Of a stretch of DNA of 64,000 nucleotides, positions 46,585 through 58,213 are shown piece by piece. The DNA lies in assembly GCA_025716815.1 (NCBI GenBank), contig JAIXMN010000020.1, forward strand, positions 62,001-126,000, read 5' to 3'. The translations under genes were made by a program, and so were the position numbers. Below the pieces are notes generated by a model, which made no database searches, was not told the DNA's origin, and worked only from the letters and a program-made list of their open reading frames with translations. The DNA is from Dichotomocladium elegans. Taxonomy: Eukaryota; Mucoromycota; Mucoromycetes; Mucorales; Lichtheimiaceae. Numbering within the stretch: the first letter of the stretch is position 1; each line of letters opens with the position of its first letter.

Positions 46585-46894
46585 CAAGACACACACAGTA
46601 GAAGCAAGATGGGCATTCCCACTCTGAGACGAACGGCGCCCAACGTCACCTATTACCATCTCTCACTTTTTATATCCAACTAAAAAAAATTGTTCCAATG
46701 CCTTTCCTTTCTCTGAGCAAGAACAGAACCATCTGCAAAACATCTAGCCCTGGCCACTCATAGTCTAGATAACGAGAGCGTGGAAGTAGTGGTTGTGATT
46801 GGAGGAGCTGCTGTTCGGTTTCCCCCCTCCCATCTTTATGAAAACTAGGCTCTACTTCTCCTCCCATACAGTGAGGCTCAAGAATGGGAAATGC
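46585..46894. other. 3' flank of MMS2
   Basis: A-runs near 46681; otherwise nothing recognisable. Confidence 0.5.
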
Positions 46895-48390
46895 CAAAGT
46901 ATTTTATTTTCCAAAATAAAATTCGTATACAAGATGAAATGATGGTGTTCAAAATACAAAAAGAATGTCGTATAATATTGAACGAAACTGTCGTACCACC
47001 AGGTAGAAAGATTTCGCTAGTATCCCCTTTACACTTTGACTTACCAAATCAGGTCCACACCAGGCGTATCCCGGGTGTGTGCATGGCGATAACCATGACG
47101 GAGGATTGGATTGTGCGGCAGGAGCAAGGACAGGCAGCTTCAGAAGCAAAAGTGGAAGCAATGCCGAAGCAACGACAGGGGCAGGCACAGGCAGCGCAAG
47201 GCGCAAAACATGGAGGGGAAAGCCCATGCCCAAAGGAAGCCAAATCGTTGCCCCGTCAGATGAGGCGATTCCGTTTTGGACTTCTCTTTCATGGCTCATC
47301 AAGTACGGTTACGATTGGTAAATCTACAAAGGACAGAAAGTGATAGATTCGAATAACAAGCAAGTTGATATGAAGATTTAAACAGTTCGCTCAGAACCTC
47401 TATCGTTTATGAGAAACCAATCTTTCATGTGATTGACAGTGCTGAAACTACTGTACTACCGTGATGCACCAAGTGATACCCCCCTTCAGAAGATTGACAT
47501 CCACGACTCTCATTGCTGCTATTTCACGATGCTTCTTGTTTATTAGCTCACAGCTTTGTTGCAGACAAGCTTAAACAGGCCCTTTGATTTTTCCGTATTG
47601 TCATCATGATAAGCAAGACCCACACAAGCAGTGACTCAGCCACAAACCGCTGCATCAGGAGTAATCCATTTTACCAGAATGTGACAAACGAGTCTGTGTT
47701 GTTATACGCCACGAGTTTGTATGAAAACCACTGCTGCATCAATCTTACTGTGGTACATCACCGAACATGTTATCAATGATAAACAAACGTACATTCCATA
47801 AAGCACTCACAGCATGACAGAGCTCTTTATCATCCGTCTCGCTGATGAGCTGTTCCATACAATCAGATAAATGATCATTCACCCGTCATAGTCGCAGAGT
47901 CTATTTCTTCGCTTTAGCCGAGATTCGGACTAATGCTCCATCATAGTATATAGGGAGAATGCTCTTTCTATCTCAACATGTCCAAAGAAACCCGGGATCC
48001 GATACCATTCATTTTCCTCCTGTAGAATCACCACAAGCCGGACCATAGCCTTCCCACATTACGCAGTGAACTAGGTGCCTGTAAGAATGACAGACGAATG
48101 CTTCGAAATCGCCCAACTCTAAGCTATTCGATGCTTCACTGATTCGGGTCATCCGTGTCTCAGTTTCCGATAACCCATTACATTCTACTTTTGCTCTTCA
48201 CAACCAACCAAAACTGTCAAGAGGATCGCGTTCAGGTGAGTAGAATGAAAGATAAGCGCACTGATACCCTCGTGACGCGATGTATTTAAAGATGGAAGCT
48301 CTTTTTGTGCGATCTCTCTCTCTCTTTCGCCGTGTGCATCTGACATTTGCTTTGTCATCATTCCAGAAAAAAAAAATTCGAGGGCGAAGA
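46895..48390 (-). mobile_element. Internally deleted transposon, copy D
   Basis: The left terminus TATTTTCCAAAATAAAATTCG-like sequence (46898-46926) with GTCGTA motifs matches copy B at 18813. Segments such as TTTCATGGCTCATCAAGTACG (47288) also match B (19088). Near 48150-48290 the end of the transposase region of B is recognisable (AAAACTGTCAAGAGGATCG, GAAAGATAAGCGCA), and 48343-48361 repeats the B/A 5' motif GACATTTGCTTTGTCATCA. The catalytic core is largely gone, so this is a non-autonomous relic in the same orientation as B. Confidence 0.65.
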
Positions 48391-48564
48391 GTCCCCTTAA
48401 TTTTTAAAGGTCAGCATCAGCGGATCTATTTTTCATCCCGCACGATGCTGCACTCCCACCCCCTTTCTTTTTTCCTCTTACCACCCACCCGAACCCCAAA
48501 CCTTCCGTTTGCGCGCGTGTGTGTGTGTGTGTGCGTTGTTTTGCAATCATAGCTCCGGGTCGTA

Positions 48565-49951
48565 ATGAGCAGTACACCATCAAACGCATCACATTCCGAT
48601 GACAGGCGCGATCCTGTCTCAGGCAAAACGGATCGCGTAGACGGGTTCGACGATGAATACGAGTTTCCTAGGCATTACTTGCCAACCACGATGGAAGGTA
48701 AGAAAAATAAAACATCGCCTCTCCTTTCAGGAAGGCTGTCCTCTCTTTGAAAGTCGCTGGCCGCCCCCAACTCCCAACCCCTTCTCTTCGCTGCTGCGGC
48801 TTATCTTTTTGCTGTATGCTCTATAGACGAAAACAAGATACCTCTTGTGCTTGTAGCCTGCGGCTCCTTCTCACCGATTACATACCTCCATCTTCGCATG
48901 TTCGGTATGTCCCCATACGCTTAGAGGTTTTATCTCGGTCGATTCTTTCGGGAAGAACTGAGAGATCGCAAACGATGTGTTAGAGATGGCGCAGGATCAC
49001 TTCAAGGAACGGAACGAATATGAACTTCTGGCAGGGTACTACTCGCCCGTGTCAGAGGCGTACATGAAGGAAGGACTCGCAAAGGCCAAACATCGCGTCA
49101 AGATGTGCACGCTCGCGGTGGAATCGACATCGGATTGGCTGATGGTCGATTCTTGGGAACCACGACAAGCGACCTATCAACGCACTGCGATTGTGTTGGA
49201 CCATTTTGACCATGAGCTGAATATCAAAGGAGGAGGCATTCGGACAAAGTCTGGTAAGAAGAAGAACAAGGGTGTTTTGAGAGTGACCTGACCTCCGGCG
49301 CCGGCTACTACCGCCACCAACCCGCAAATAATAGGAGGGATGAAAAAAATCCGAGTGATGCTCTTGGCAGGAGGCGATCTGATTGCCTCGTTCGGTCATC
49401 CGGGTGTCTGGGCTCCAAAGGACGTAAGTAATGGTGGTGGAGGAGGAGGCCTTTGGCTACCTTGCGTATGATGAAGCCAGCGATCTTCTGACGATGCGGG
49501 TCCAGTTGCACCATATTGTCGGTCATTACGGCTGTGTTATCATAGAACGGACGGGTACAGACGTATACGGCTTCTTGCTGTCACACGATATTCTTTATCA
49601 GCACAGGGTATGTAGAGGTCCGATTGTGCATGCACACACACACACATTCAAAGGACGATGTCTGATGCATGCGCCCTCGATAGATGAACGTCACGGTCAT
49701 CAAGCAACTTATACACAACGACATTAGTTCTACAAAGATCAGGTAAATAAAAGCCTTCAGACGAACAAGAACCGCGATGGAGCGTGGCGTATATATCTGA
49801 TTTCCCATATATCGTCAGGCTGTTTGTCAAACGAGGCATGTCGATCAAGTATCTACTTCCAAATCCGGTGATCGACTACATTCACCAACATGGCCTCTAT
49901 CTTCCCGATCCGCCCTCGCCACCAGCTGCCCAAGCCTCTATAGACTCATAG
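48565..49951 (+). CDS. NMA1: Nicotinamide/nicotinate mononucleotide adenylyltransferase
   Basis: Makes NAD or deamido-NAD from the mononucleotide and ATP; the key step of every NAD pathway. Exons 48565-48697, 48827-48904, 48984-49253, 49335-49423, 49506-49607, 49684-49742 and 49819-49951 give 287 residues. The nucleotidyltransferase signature is GSFSPITYLHLRMFE (57-71; the family has GSFNPIT), H66 is the second His. Further family marks: LLAGYYSPVSEAY, DSWEPRQATYQRT, MLLAGGDLIASFG, FLLSHDILYQHR and the phosphate-binding ISSTKIR (238-244), then YLLPNPVIDYI near the end. All catalytic parts are present. Cytosolic/nuclear in fungi. All donors are GT. Confidence 0.95.
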
Positions 49952-50431
49952 TATCACGATTGCTTCGTTCCCCAACCCCCCGCATGACAACCCCCTCCCC
50001 CTCCGAAGATGTTCCTCGGGTATGTGCATACAAGGTTTATGCACAAGATACACGCTTTCCCTGCCTTATATATATATATATACGCATATGTATAGATTTA
50101 TTGATATATTGATATGCCTCCCCGTCCCCTTCCATTCGGTGATAAGGAGAAGAATTGAGGGAGAGCCGAATTGTCTGTGATTTCTTCCTGATAATTAGTT
50201 TTATTGAATGCGTCAAAAGGAGTAGTGGGGAGTGAGAGAAAGACAAAAGACATTTAAATAATACAGGATAAAAGAGACAAAGAGGGGGGGATGAATAATA
50301 GTAGCAGCTAGTAAGATGGAACAAGGAGAGAGATTGATTATACGATATTTGATTCGGACCGGCTACCGGGCCTGGTCTGGTTTGCTGACAAGGGGAGGGG
50401 GGAGAGAGGGAGCCAACTGCTGCTGTTGCTG
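49952..50431. other. Convergent 3' region
   Basis: It lies between the NMN adenylyltransferase (+) and the unknown protein (-), with TA repeats near 50071-50090. No gene is seen. Confidence 0.6.
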
Positions 50432-52195
50432 CTACTGCTGCAGCAGCTGCGGTGGCGGTGGTGATTGAGAAGCCGATGCTACCCAGGCATCGCTACTGTG
50501 AGGGAAGAGCTGGATTTCAAGCAGGGCCATGTCATGGAGGATGGTCAGGATGCGGTGCATGTGCGCCCTCGAGGCTTCGAGCTGAATGGCCGCATACGCA
50601 TCGACGAGATCACGGCCAATGGTCTGGAGCATGCGTCTGTCTTGGCTCTGTTGGATCTGAGCGCTGGCAACCAGGTCTTCGTAAAACTGTCTTCCGCGTC
50701 TGCAAAAGTGGCTGCACAAGCTCTGGAAGGAAACACTTGCAAAGGTAACCACCTCCTTTTCGTCCACGTCGTCTTCGTCCTCCTCCTCCTCCTCAGTCGT
50801 TGTCCTTGTCGTCGTCGTCGTCGTCGCCGCAGCAGCAGCAGCACCTGCAGCATCAGCGACTACCTGTGCGGGAAATGGTTCTTTTCCTGATCCATGCGGG
50901 GATTGTTGTGACATCATGTTTCTTGACAAAAAATGCCAAACGCGCCTTGGTCGGATAGGATCCGTCCTTCCCGTGGCACGAACAGCAGTCGCCGCAGCGG
51001 CAGCACCATTGGATGACGATCGTCGTCTGTGCTTGAAGAGACCAAAGAGGAGCGGCGAGTAAGGCCGCCGCACTTTTAAAAGATCCGCCCATTCCCATGG
51101 CGAGGGAACAAAGGAGGGCAAAGGCAAGTTCTGGAGACCGATGGTGTGGTTTTGGATATAGATGAAGGACGAGGCCCCTTGCAAGGGGAGGAAATGTGGT
51201 TGTTGTTGTTGTTGTTGTTGCTGAGGTAGCTGACGAGTGTCGGGCATGAAGGACGTGCTACTGCTGGTGCTGGTGCCGGTGCTGGTGCTGCGTTGGATGG
51301 GTCGGACAGTGGATAGACGAGCGGTGCTGTCGTCGAGGTCCTGCTCTGGCTGCCGATAGATCTCGTGCTGAAGCTGCTCGAGTTGCTTGGACAACAGCGC
51401 GAGTTGCGCACGCTGAGCCTGCGCCTCGATCTGTGCGAGGTTGTGCTGCGCGTTCTGGGCAAAGACGGAAGCAAAGCGATCACAGACGCTGGCGACGACG
51501 TCCATCTGCTGTTTTCGGCTGATCCGTGATGTGTCAAAGATGATCTGGCGGGACCCGATCGCTTTGCGTCCGAGGCCCAGCTGGCAGTAGTTGTGATGGT
51601 CGACAAGGACAATATAAGCGCCGGGCGGCAGATCAAAGTTCGTCGCCAGGAGCGCTGTGAGGAGCTGCTCCATGTGCTGCTGATGCGGCCGCTTCCAGGC
51701 CTTCTGAAGACTGCCGAGCCGATCGTAGACTTGCCCGAGAAGGGCCTGTTCTTTGGCCTTGTCCTCAAAGAGCTCACTGAGCTTGTGCCAGTCTTTGGTC
51801 AGCCGCTGGTGCGTCGTGCCGTCCCGAAAGTGCGCAAGCCGGCGGCGCTGACACGCCGTCCGATAGTAGTCGAGCATCTCCAGAGACACACCCGTCAGTG
51901 ACTGACGGATTGCCTCGCTGTTGTGGCCCTCGATGAGATCGCCCGAGGCGTTGCGAATCTGCTGGATCGTCTGCCGCACTCGCTGAAGCTGTTGCGGCGA
52001 CGCAATCTGCTGATCAAGAATGAAACGCCGTTGTGCGTCCGAGCAAAACCCGTCCAGCAGCGCTTCGAGCTCTCGGCCGAGTTCTTGTCGCTGTCGCCGT
52101 CTTTGGGCTGCCATTGGCTGACTGCCGTCATCGATTTCGTCGCTCGGAAGGAAAGGATGATGCTGCTGCTGCTGCTCGATTGATCTCTCAGACAT
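50432..52195 (-). CDS. Unknown 587-residue helical, low-complexity protein
   Basis: Single open frame from ATG 52195. The N-terminal half is strongly helical and Q/R/L-rich: RQELGRELEALLDGFCSDAQ, RQTIQQIRNASGDLIEGHN, ISRKQQMDVVASVCDRFASV, then a coiled-coil-like AQRAQLALLSKQLEQLQHEI (about residues 270-290). The middle has a short globular patch (FLPLQGASSFIYIQNHTIGL, SPWEWADLLKVRRPYSPLL), then alanine, threonine and acidic runs. The C-terminal 100 residues are again helical (FCRRGRQFYEDLVASAQIQQ, AAIQLEASRAHMHRILTILH). I know no family for it. The length, conserved-looking composition and lack of stops make a real gene likely; splicing inside it cannot be excluded. Confidence 0.65.
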   Translation of the reverse strand: MSERSIEQQQQHHPFLPSDEIDDGSQPMAAQRRRQRQELGRELEALLDGFCSDAQRRFILDQQIASPQQLQRVRQTIQQIRNASGDLIEGHNSEAIRQSLTGVSLEMLDYYRTACQRRRLAHFRDGTTHQRLTKDWHKLSELFEDKAKEQALLGQVYDRLGSLQKAWKRPHQQHMEQLLTALLATNFDLPPGAYIVLVDHHNYCQLGLGRKAIGSRQIIFDTSRISRKQQMDVVASVCDRFASVFAQNAQHNLAQIEAQAQRAQLALLSKQLEQLQHEIYRQPEQDLDDSTARLSTVRPIQRSTSTGTSTSSSTSFMPDTRQLPQQQQQQQQPHFLPLQGASSFIYIQNHTIGLQNLPLPSFVPSPWEWADLLKVRRPYSPLLFGLFKHRRRSSSNGAAAAATAVRATGRTDPIRPRRVWHFLSRNMMSQQSPHGSGKEPFPAQVVADAAGAAAAAATTTTTTRTTTEEEEEDEDDVDEKEVVTFASVSFQSLCSHFCRRGRQFYEDLVASAQIQQSQDRRMLQTIGRDLVDAYAAIQLEASRAHMHRILTILHDMALLEIQLFPHSSDAWVASASQSPPPPQLLQQ

Positions 52196-55100
52196 GCTTA
52201 AGCGAGGGAAAAATGGAGAGACGCTACAAAGAAAAGGAATGAGAATGTCCCAAAGGAAGGATAGCTTTCTCGGATTAAATGAATGGAATGAAAAAGAGAG
52301 GCGCGTTTATAAGGAACGCCACAGATTCAATTCGACTTGTTTGGTGAACCCTAAAAAAGGATACAAGGTCCAAAGAAAACACATACTGAGCCGCCTCCGC
52401 TCCCACCCAACTCCCCTCCCCGTCACTTGGTGTTAAGGTGGGTAGTCAGGATAGGGAGAGGTCCCACTATAATACCAACCCACCAAGCCCGGCTTTCCCG
52501 CCCAAACAACAGCGGTGTGTGTATTCTACGTATGCCTTCGCTCTCTCTCTCTCTCTCTCCTTGTGTTTATGTCTCCGACGACTTTGCCAGGTTGAAGGGT
52601 GAGGAGGTCGTGCCTCGGATCTTGGCTTTTGTGCGAGGGTCGCTCCATTTGATCATTCTACCCTTCGCTCTCTTCCTTTGGCTCGCACAAACCCCTCTCC
52701 CGCATCCTTGAATTCCATCTTGACTCTTGCGTATTCATCCGTACTCATCGATGCACATGCACAATCCACCTAGGTCAGTGCCGTGCGTTGTGGACCCGAT
52801 AAAAGGGAGGACAATGATCCTATCCAAGTAAAACAGGTTTCTGTTACACAATAGCGTGACACTACATGACAAGTCTTTCAAATATATCTGTGAGCTAAAA
52901 GAGAGAGAGAGAGCAAAGGGAGGCAGTGCTGGAGGTGGCTACAATAATCTTTATGATGTCTACGGTTGACGAGTGCGGGGCCCGGTGGGTGATAGGAGCT
53001 TTCAAAGGAACCGTCCGTTCCCCCTCTCCCCTTGCGGGAGCCTAAGACTGTGCGTGCGCGTGCGAGTGCATCAGTCTACGGATTTGTGCAGAAGCAGAAC
53101 GGACTCCGTCTGCCTGTTTTTTTCGTCATTTGCTAAAAGACGCATCTGGATAATAAAACAAGCCTATAGCATATGCAAAGGGCGGACCTACCGGTTATAC
53201 TCCCCCCCCTCCTCCCGAGCAAATGATTCCGCCCTCCGAGCAGTTTAGGGGGGTGGTTGTCCAATGTAAACCTTAATGAGAGACCCCGGGGGGAGAGGGA
53301 AGTTTTTCTTCTTGACCCGATACCTTTGTTTTTTTTTTTTAGGTGATACTTCATTTCGCGTCAACTTACTGCTCGGGTTGCATCATCACATGGGACCGGT
53401 CGATGGTACAGAAAAAAGACCCATTCGTTCTATTATTAGGCTGATATCAAAGCAACCTATCACCATCCAAAACAGCCCTCAAGTGAATCCTCCGATAATA
53501 GAAATGTCCCGTTCTCTCCCCAATATCATTCTTTATGAGGGGATTTTCAGGAACACATTACCCGTCATGGATTTGAGCTCGTGGTACATTCCATAATAGG
53601 ATAAGCATGACGATCTGCTGCCTAACCTTGACACATCCATTGTATATATACAACTTCAAAGCCTATGAGGTTCTCCATAAGTGAGGTTACTCCCCAAGGC
53701 CCCAGAGCGATCCCAAAGCCATTATCAATATATATATATATATTAAATGTAATTATCGATCACGATTGCTTCCTCCCTTTCATTCATTAGTACCTTACTT
53801 CATCAACACAACTTTAAATGTTTTTATTGGAGGAAAAAAGAAAACCCCACTCTTTTTTGGGGCCGTGAAGATCTAATTTTTTTTGCTCTCCTAATCCGTA
53901 TTTTCAACGTAATGGTCTATAGCCATAACTCTATTCTTTCCGCATTGATGGATAGCACCCTTTACATTGTCTACTGGTTATTGTTTTAGCTACTTCTTTT
54001 GGTGACGATTTGCTAGGATGGCGTTCCTGCCGATTGGCATTTTTTAATATGTGACCAGCATACTTCAATAGCATAGAAAAAATCGAGATTAGGACGGAAG
54101 AAAAGCAATGTGCGGCCATTGCTCCGGTATGCACCACCCAATAAGTGGTTGTGTATGTATGCTATTTGCTGATCAAGAAGAAGGAAGGACATGCGTATAT
54201 GAATTCGGAAATACAGATAACCGTCAAATAAAACTAAACAGCTTCATTGAACACACATGCACACACGCACTCAGAAAAAAGAATGGCATACCTCACAATG
54301 ATATCGATCCGGTGACCAAGCGAAATGTTCGTCGCATGAGCCTGTAGTCAGAAAAAAGCGGTTCCTCTACTGGCAGTCTGCATGAGTAAAAAGCTATTCG
54401 TCACACAATATAACAACTCCGACGTTGGGCATGACGAGGGGCGACCACCACCGGCTATAAGTCCTCCTTTCACTCTTCACGTACCTTCGCCACCCCCCCA
54501 TGCCAAAAAATGACCACCGAAATGCAGAGGATATAAAGCAACCCTATATTTGTACCGTAACCATAGCAGCATTGCTGTTTCTCGATCTTCCTGCCGAGAC
54601 TGACGAATTCCGAAACGGTTTGCTGAAGTGGAAGCATCGCAGCAGAGAACAACCGCTGTGCCTGCCAACCATCATGCGCCTGTATCATCCGCAGCCTTGA
54701 GATTTAGCAGACAACACGTAGTAGAATACGCAACACCGTAGTGTAGTCTATCGTCCCCATTTCTTTTTTTTTTCTGCCCTCAGTCTCCTTTGCAGCTGTT
54801 TTTAGAAAGAATAGGTGATGTAAACCGAACCCTGTTGTCAAAGCTGCCTCGTTCATTTGGTAACGCCTTGAACACTCGAGACAAGTGAACAGAACGCACG
54901 AGTGGGGCGTATACGTACGTATCCGAAGTCTGCGACCTCGTACGACGCAACAAAATAAAAACCATCATGGAAGCTGGAAGGCATTTGAGATGATGACTGA
55001 TTCCCGCCATCTTTTCCTCCTCATTGTAGACATTTTTTTTTTTTTTTTGCTTTTTTGTTCGCGGCTCATGGGTCCATGACGCTATATAATTTTGACATTT

Positions 55101-58100
55101 TGCAGGAAACTTGGTGTTCTGTCTGGGTTTCTTTTAAAAACTACAGAATTCAGGCCACCTCATCCCCTCTCTCCAAAATTTGCTGGAGCCTGTTTTCTAC
55201 CTGTAATTCATGAATATATGAGAACAGTGTTAGAAAGGGGAGGAGGAGCAATCGGTGGCTGTTCATGTCCACGGCTGATAGTGCAGTGAGTTTCTTCGTG
55301 TGTTTAGTTTTCTCAGATCTGAAAAAGTATTATGGTACGTTATTTTTTTTATATACATATTCCCCCCCCAGGATATCCGGTATGCGACATGCCGCGAACG
55401 AGCCATTTGTTCAACCTCTCCTCATTGCTGACCAACGGAAGAGCAATCCTTTCCAATCAATGAGATTGTGTTGTGGGCACATGAGATGAGTTTTTCAATG
55501 GATGGTGAACCACGGGAGGGAAGAAAATGACAGGAGCCATCAATGTACCAAAGGGACCAAGAACAGGACCCGTCTCCTTACCCACTCCTCCTTTCTCTGT
55601 GACACCCGCTCGATAAAGTCATTCATTCTAGGGTGACCACACACACACACACATGAGAGAAGAAAGCGTAGGGAGAAAGAGAAAGAGAGCACCAGATGTA
55701 AGAGGATGGACGATCCTCCCCGATTCTATGGACCCATGACAGACTTGGAAGCTGCAGGTCAGTGCGTGTTATATTCCGCATCCAATCGGTCTGGCGGGAC
55801 GAAAAATATGAGCCATCTTCCTACAACCATGCTTTTTACGTTCCCAGTCGAACGGCATATTTGAGCGCGAATTCTCTCTCTTTTTGAATCATGCTCAGAC
55901 TGTATGCTATATGGATATAATCATCATCAAGGGACATGGTAATGTATAGTTGACATCTTCTGCATGTTCCCATTGTTGGACGAGGTGGCGCAAATTTGCA
56001 GCATCCGAGCTGCATATGGCAATTTAGCTCAAGGTCGCACACACAGACACTGCTCATTTATTATTTACACAGAAGCTTATTAGCTGCAGTTGTATCCTTC
56101 GGACGCCTATATATATATAGATGCGATGTTCATCTCATCTTCACCACCAAACCCTTCCCCCCCCCCAGCCCCGTCTATCTTCAATCCCAATGTTGGATGA
56201 TAATCAACACCACTTGGGGGAGGAAGAAGGGACCAATCAGTCGCTTCTCTCGTCATAATTGTGTATCCCAAACGAAATTTTTCGGGGATCCCCTTTTTTC
56301 TTCTATTCTTTTTTTAAAAGCTAGGAACGTCCAGGTTCGTTCAGTAGATCATGTTTCCATCACCATACCGTCCGCCTCTGGCAATAGGGACCATTCCCTT
56401 CGGAAAAAAGCTGATTCTCCCCCCCCTCCCGCATCATCCAAGAGAGGCGGCTTTCTTCTGCTGCAAGCTGTGATATGAACGATGGCGCCTTTTAATATGC
56501 TGCAAATCGACGGTGAGAAAGTACTTTCCAAAAATGGGTTAATAAGTACAAAGCGTTATGACGGGTGGACGAACCCTATTGGTCTAAATAACAATTACAT
56601 AACTTTGCAAATATCGTATGCTGCGCATCTCGACGAGAATCGAGTCTCTAAAAGAAATGACAGAGAGAGTATCATATTTCGGGATGAGCGTCATCCGTTT
56701 TTTAAGGTTGTGCCTGTGTCCCAACGGTGATAGTAGTGCTGACCGGGGAAGGGGGGAGGAGAAGGAGGAGGGAGCGGTAGTTGTATATGCCGCACGGATG
56801 AAAGCACAGATCCCATCCTTTTCATCTTACATAGCCGGTATCTCTCTATAGGGCACCGCAAGTGTGTCCGCTACCACACGATCATTTTAACTTTCTTCAC
56901 CTCCTCTTACTCTTATTTCTTTCCCTCCCTCCCTTTCTCTCTTTCTCACTCTCGCGCGCGGACCCCAATGTCGATTTCTTTTTGCGATAAAACGCTCCAG
57001 GAGAATATTTGTACGAGGGAACACAAAATGTTTTCTTTTTTTTCATATGCTACGGCAGGATCGACCAGGGTTCTCCACTCAAAGGGATACCATATGGGTG
57101 TATTCCAGAACTGTGTATCCCAAGCAAAAGTGCCACCTCGATGTCGTATCTCTCGGAAATCTTCCATAATAAAAGGTCACTTCATTTTGTTCCTCTTTCT
57201 CTGCTATGCTGAATACTGTACACAATAAGAGAAAGGGAGGGAGGACATGTGTTTTGACGTTGATAAACACTATCGATGGAAGTTGCATGACAAAGTTTCA
57301 TTTCCCGGGCATCTTACGTGTACATCGATGATTCATTGTTTATTCAAGGACGAAACGCGCGAAATACTGCGGATCGGAATGTCCGATTGTTTTGGGTCAT
57401 AGAAGGCTGGCTGACAAACATGTGAGATTCTTTAAGCATCCGTACCAAAGGGCTTTTCGGAGGGACGAAGAAGAAACCGAAGGCAATAGCCGATGTTGCA
57501 GTAATGAGAGAAGGCGAGGGTAGCAGGGCGAAGGGGTTTATCGCACCACATACAGCCTGAGATATATTTAGGCTTTTGACTATGGATAGTAACATTCCAT
57601 GACATGATCTAGCAACAGATGAATGCAAGGTCTGTGTGTGCTTGGCCACAATGAAACAAGTGACCGAAGCAGCCCAGCCTCCAAAGCCCATCTTGTCGAA
57701 TGATTTCTCGCCGGGACTTGGGTAATTTTCACGCGGCGCAAGCAGTCATGTGCAATATAAAGCATAAGAGATCCTCGGTCTTTTACTTCTTTTGCTTGCT
57801 TCTCCTTTTTCATCCTCTTAACACGTTCTCCACTCGTCTCGATTTCCTCGCTTCTTTATTAGTTTATTTCGCCTATTCACCGTTCGCCTTTTCTTTTTTT
57901 TCCCTTTTCTTCTTCTTTCTTCACCCTTCCTCGTAAAGAAAGCTACAAGTAATATTCGACACAGCGCCATTCTTCCCCTCCCGTTCCTTCACTCCCGTCG
58001 TTTTCTCGCTCTCTCTCTCTCTCTTTCTCTCTCTTTCTTCCATCTTCCACCGCCAATTCCTCATTTCTTCATTTCCCGCCTTTCCCCCTCTCCTCCTGAG

Positions 58101-58213
58101 AAGTGACGACCCTCGGTTTTACCATTAATCCACCCAACAACAACTCCAATTTATCGACGTTTATTATCACATCAGCATCACCACCCTTCAGTACTTTCAT
58201 AAAATTAGTAGAC
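52196..58213. other. About 6 kb with no gene I can support
   Basis: Scanned in all frames. There are only short frames without family resemblance or consistent splicing (e.g. 53276-53596 +, 54500-54700 +, 57344-57691 -). Simple repeats: CT (52541-52560), GA (52902-52913), CA (55637-55653), TA (53728-53743). The last 500 bp (57700-58213) are strongly CT-rich and look like the promoter and leader of the next gene. It may hold non-coding RNA, lineage-specific genes or old transposon debris. Confidence 0.5.

Noticed and set aside
53276..53596. 106-residue frame on the plus strand after a T-run and AG acceptor
   Set aside because: No upstream exon could be joined and the translation matches nothing known.
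57344..57691. 115-residue hydrophobic frame on the minus strand in the gene desert
   Set aside because: No start context, splice pattern or family support; could be chance.
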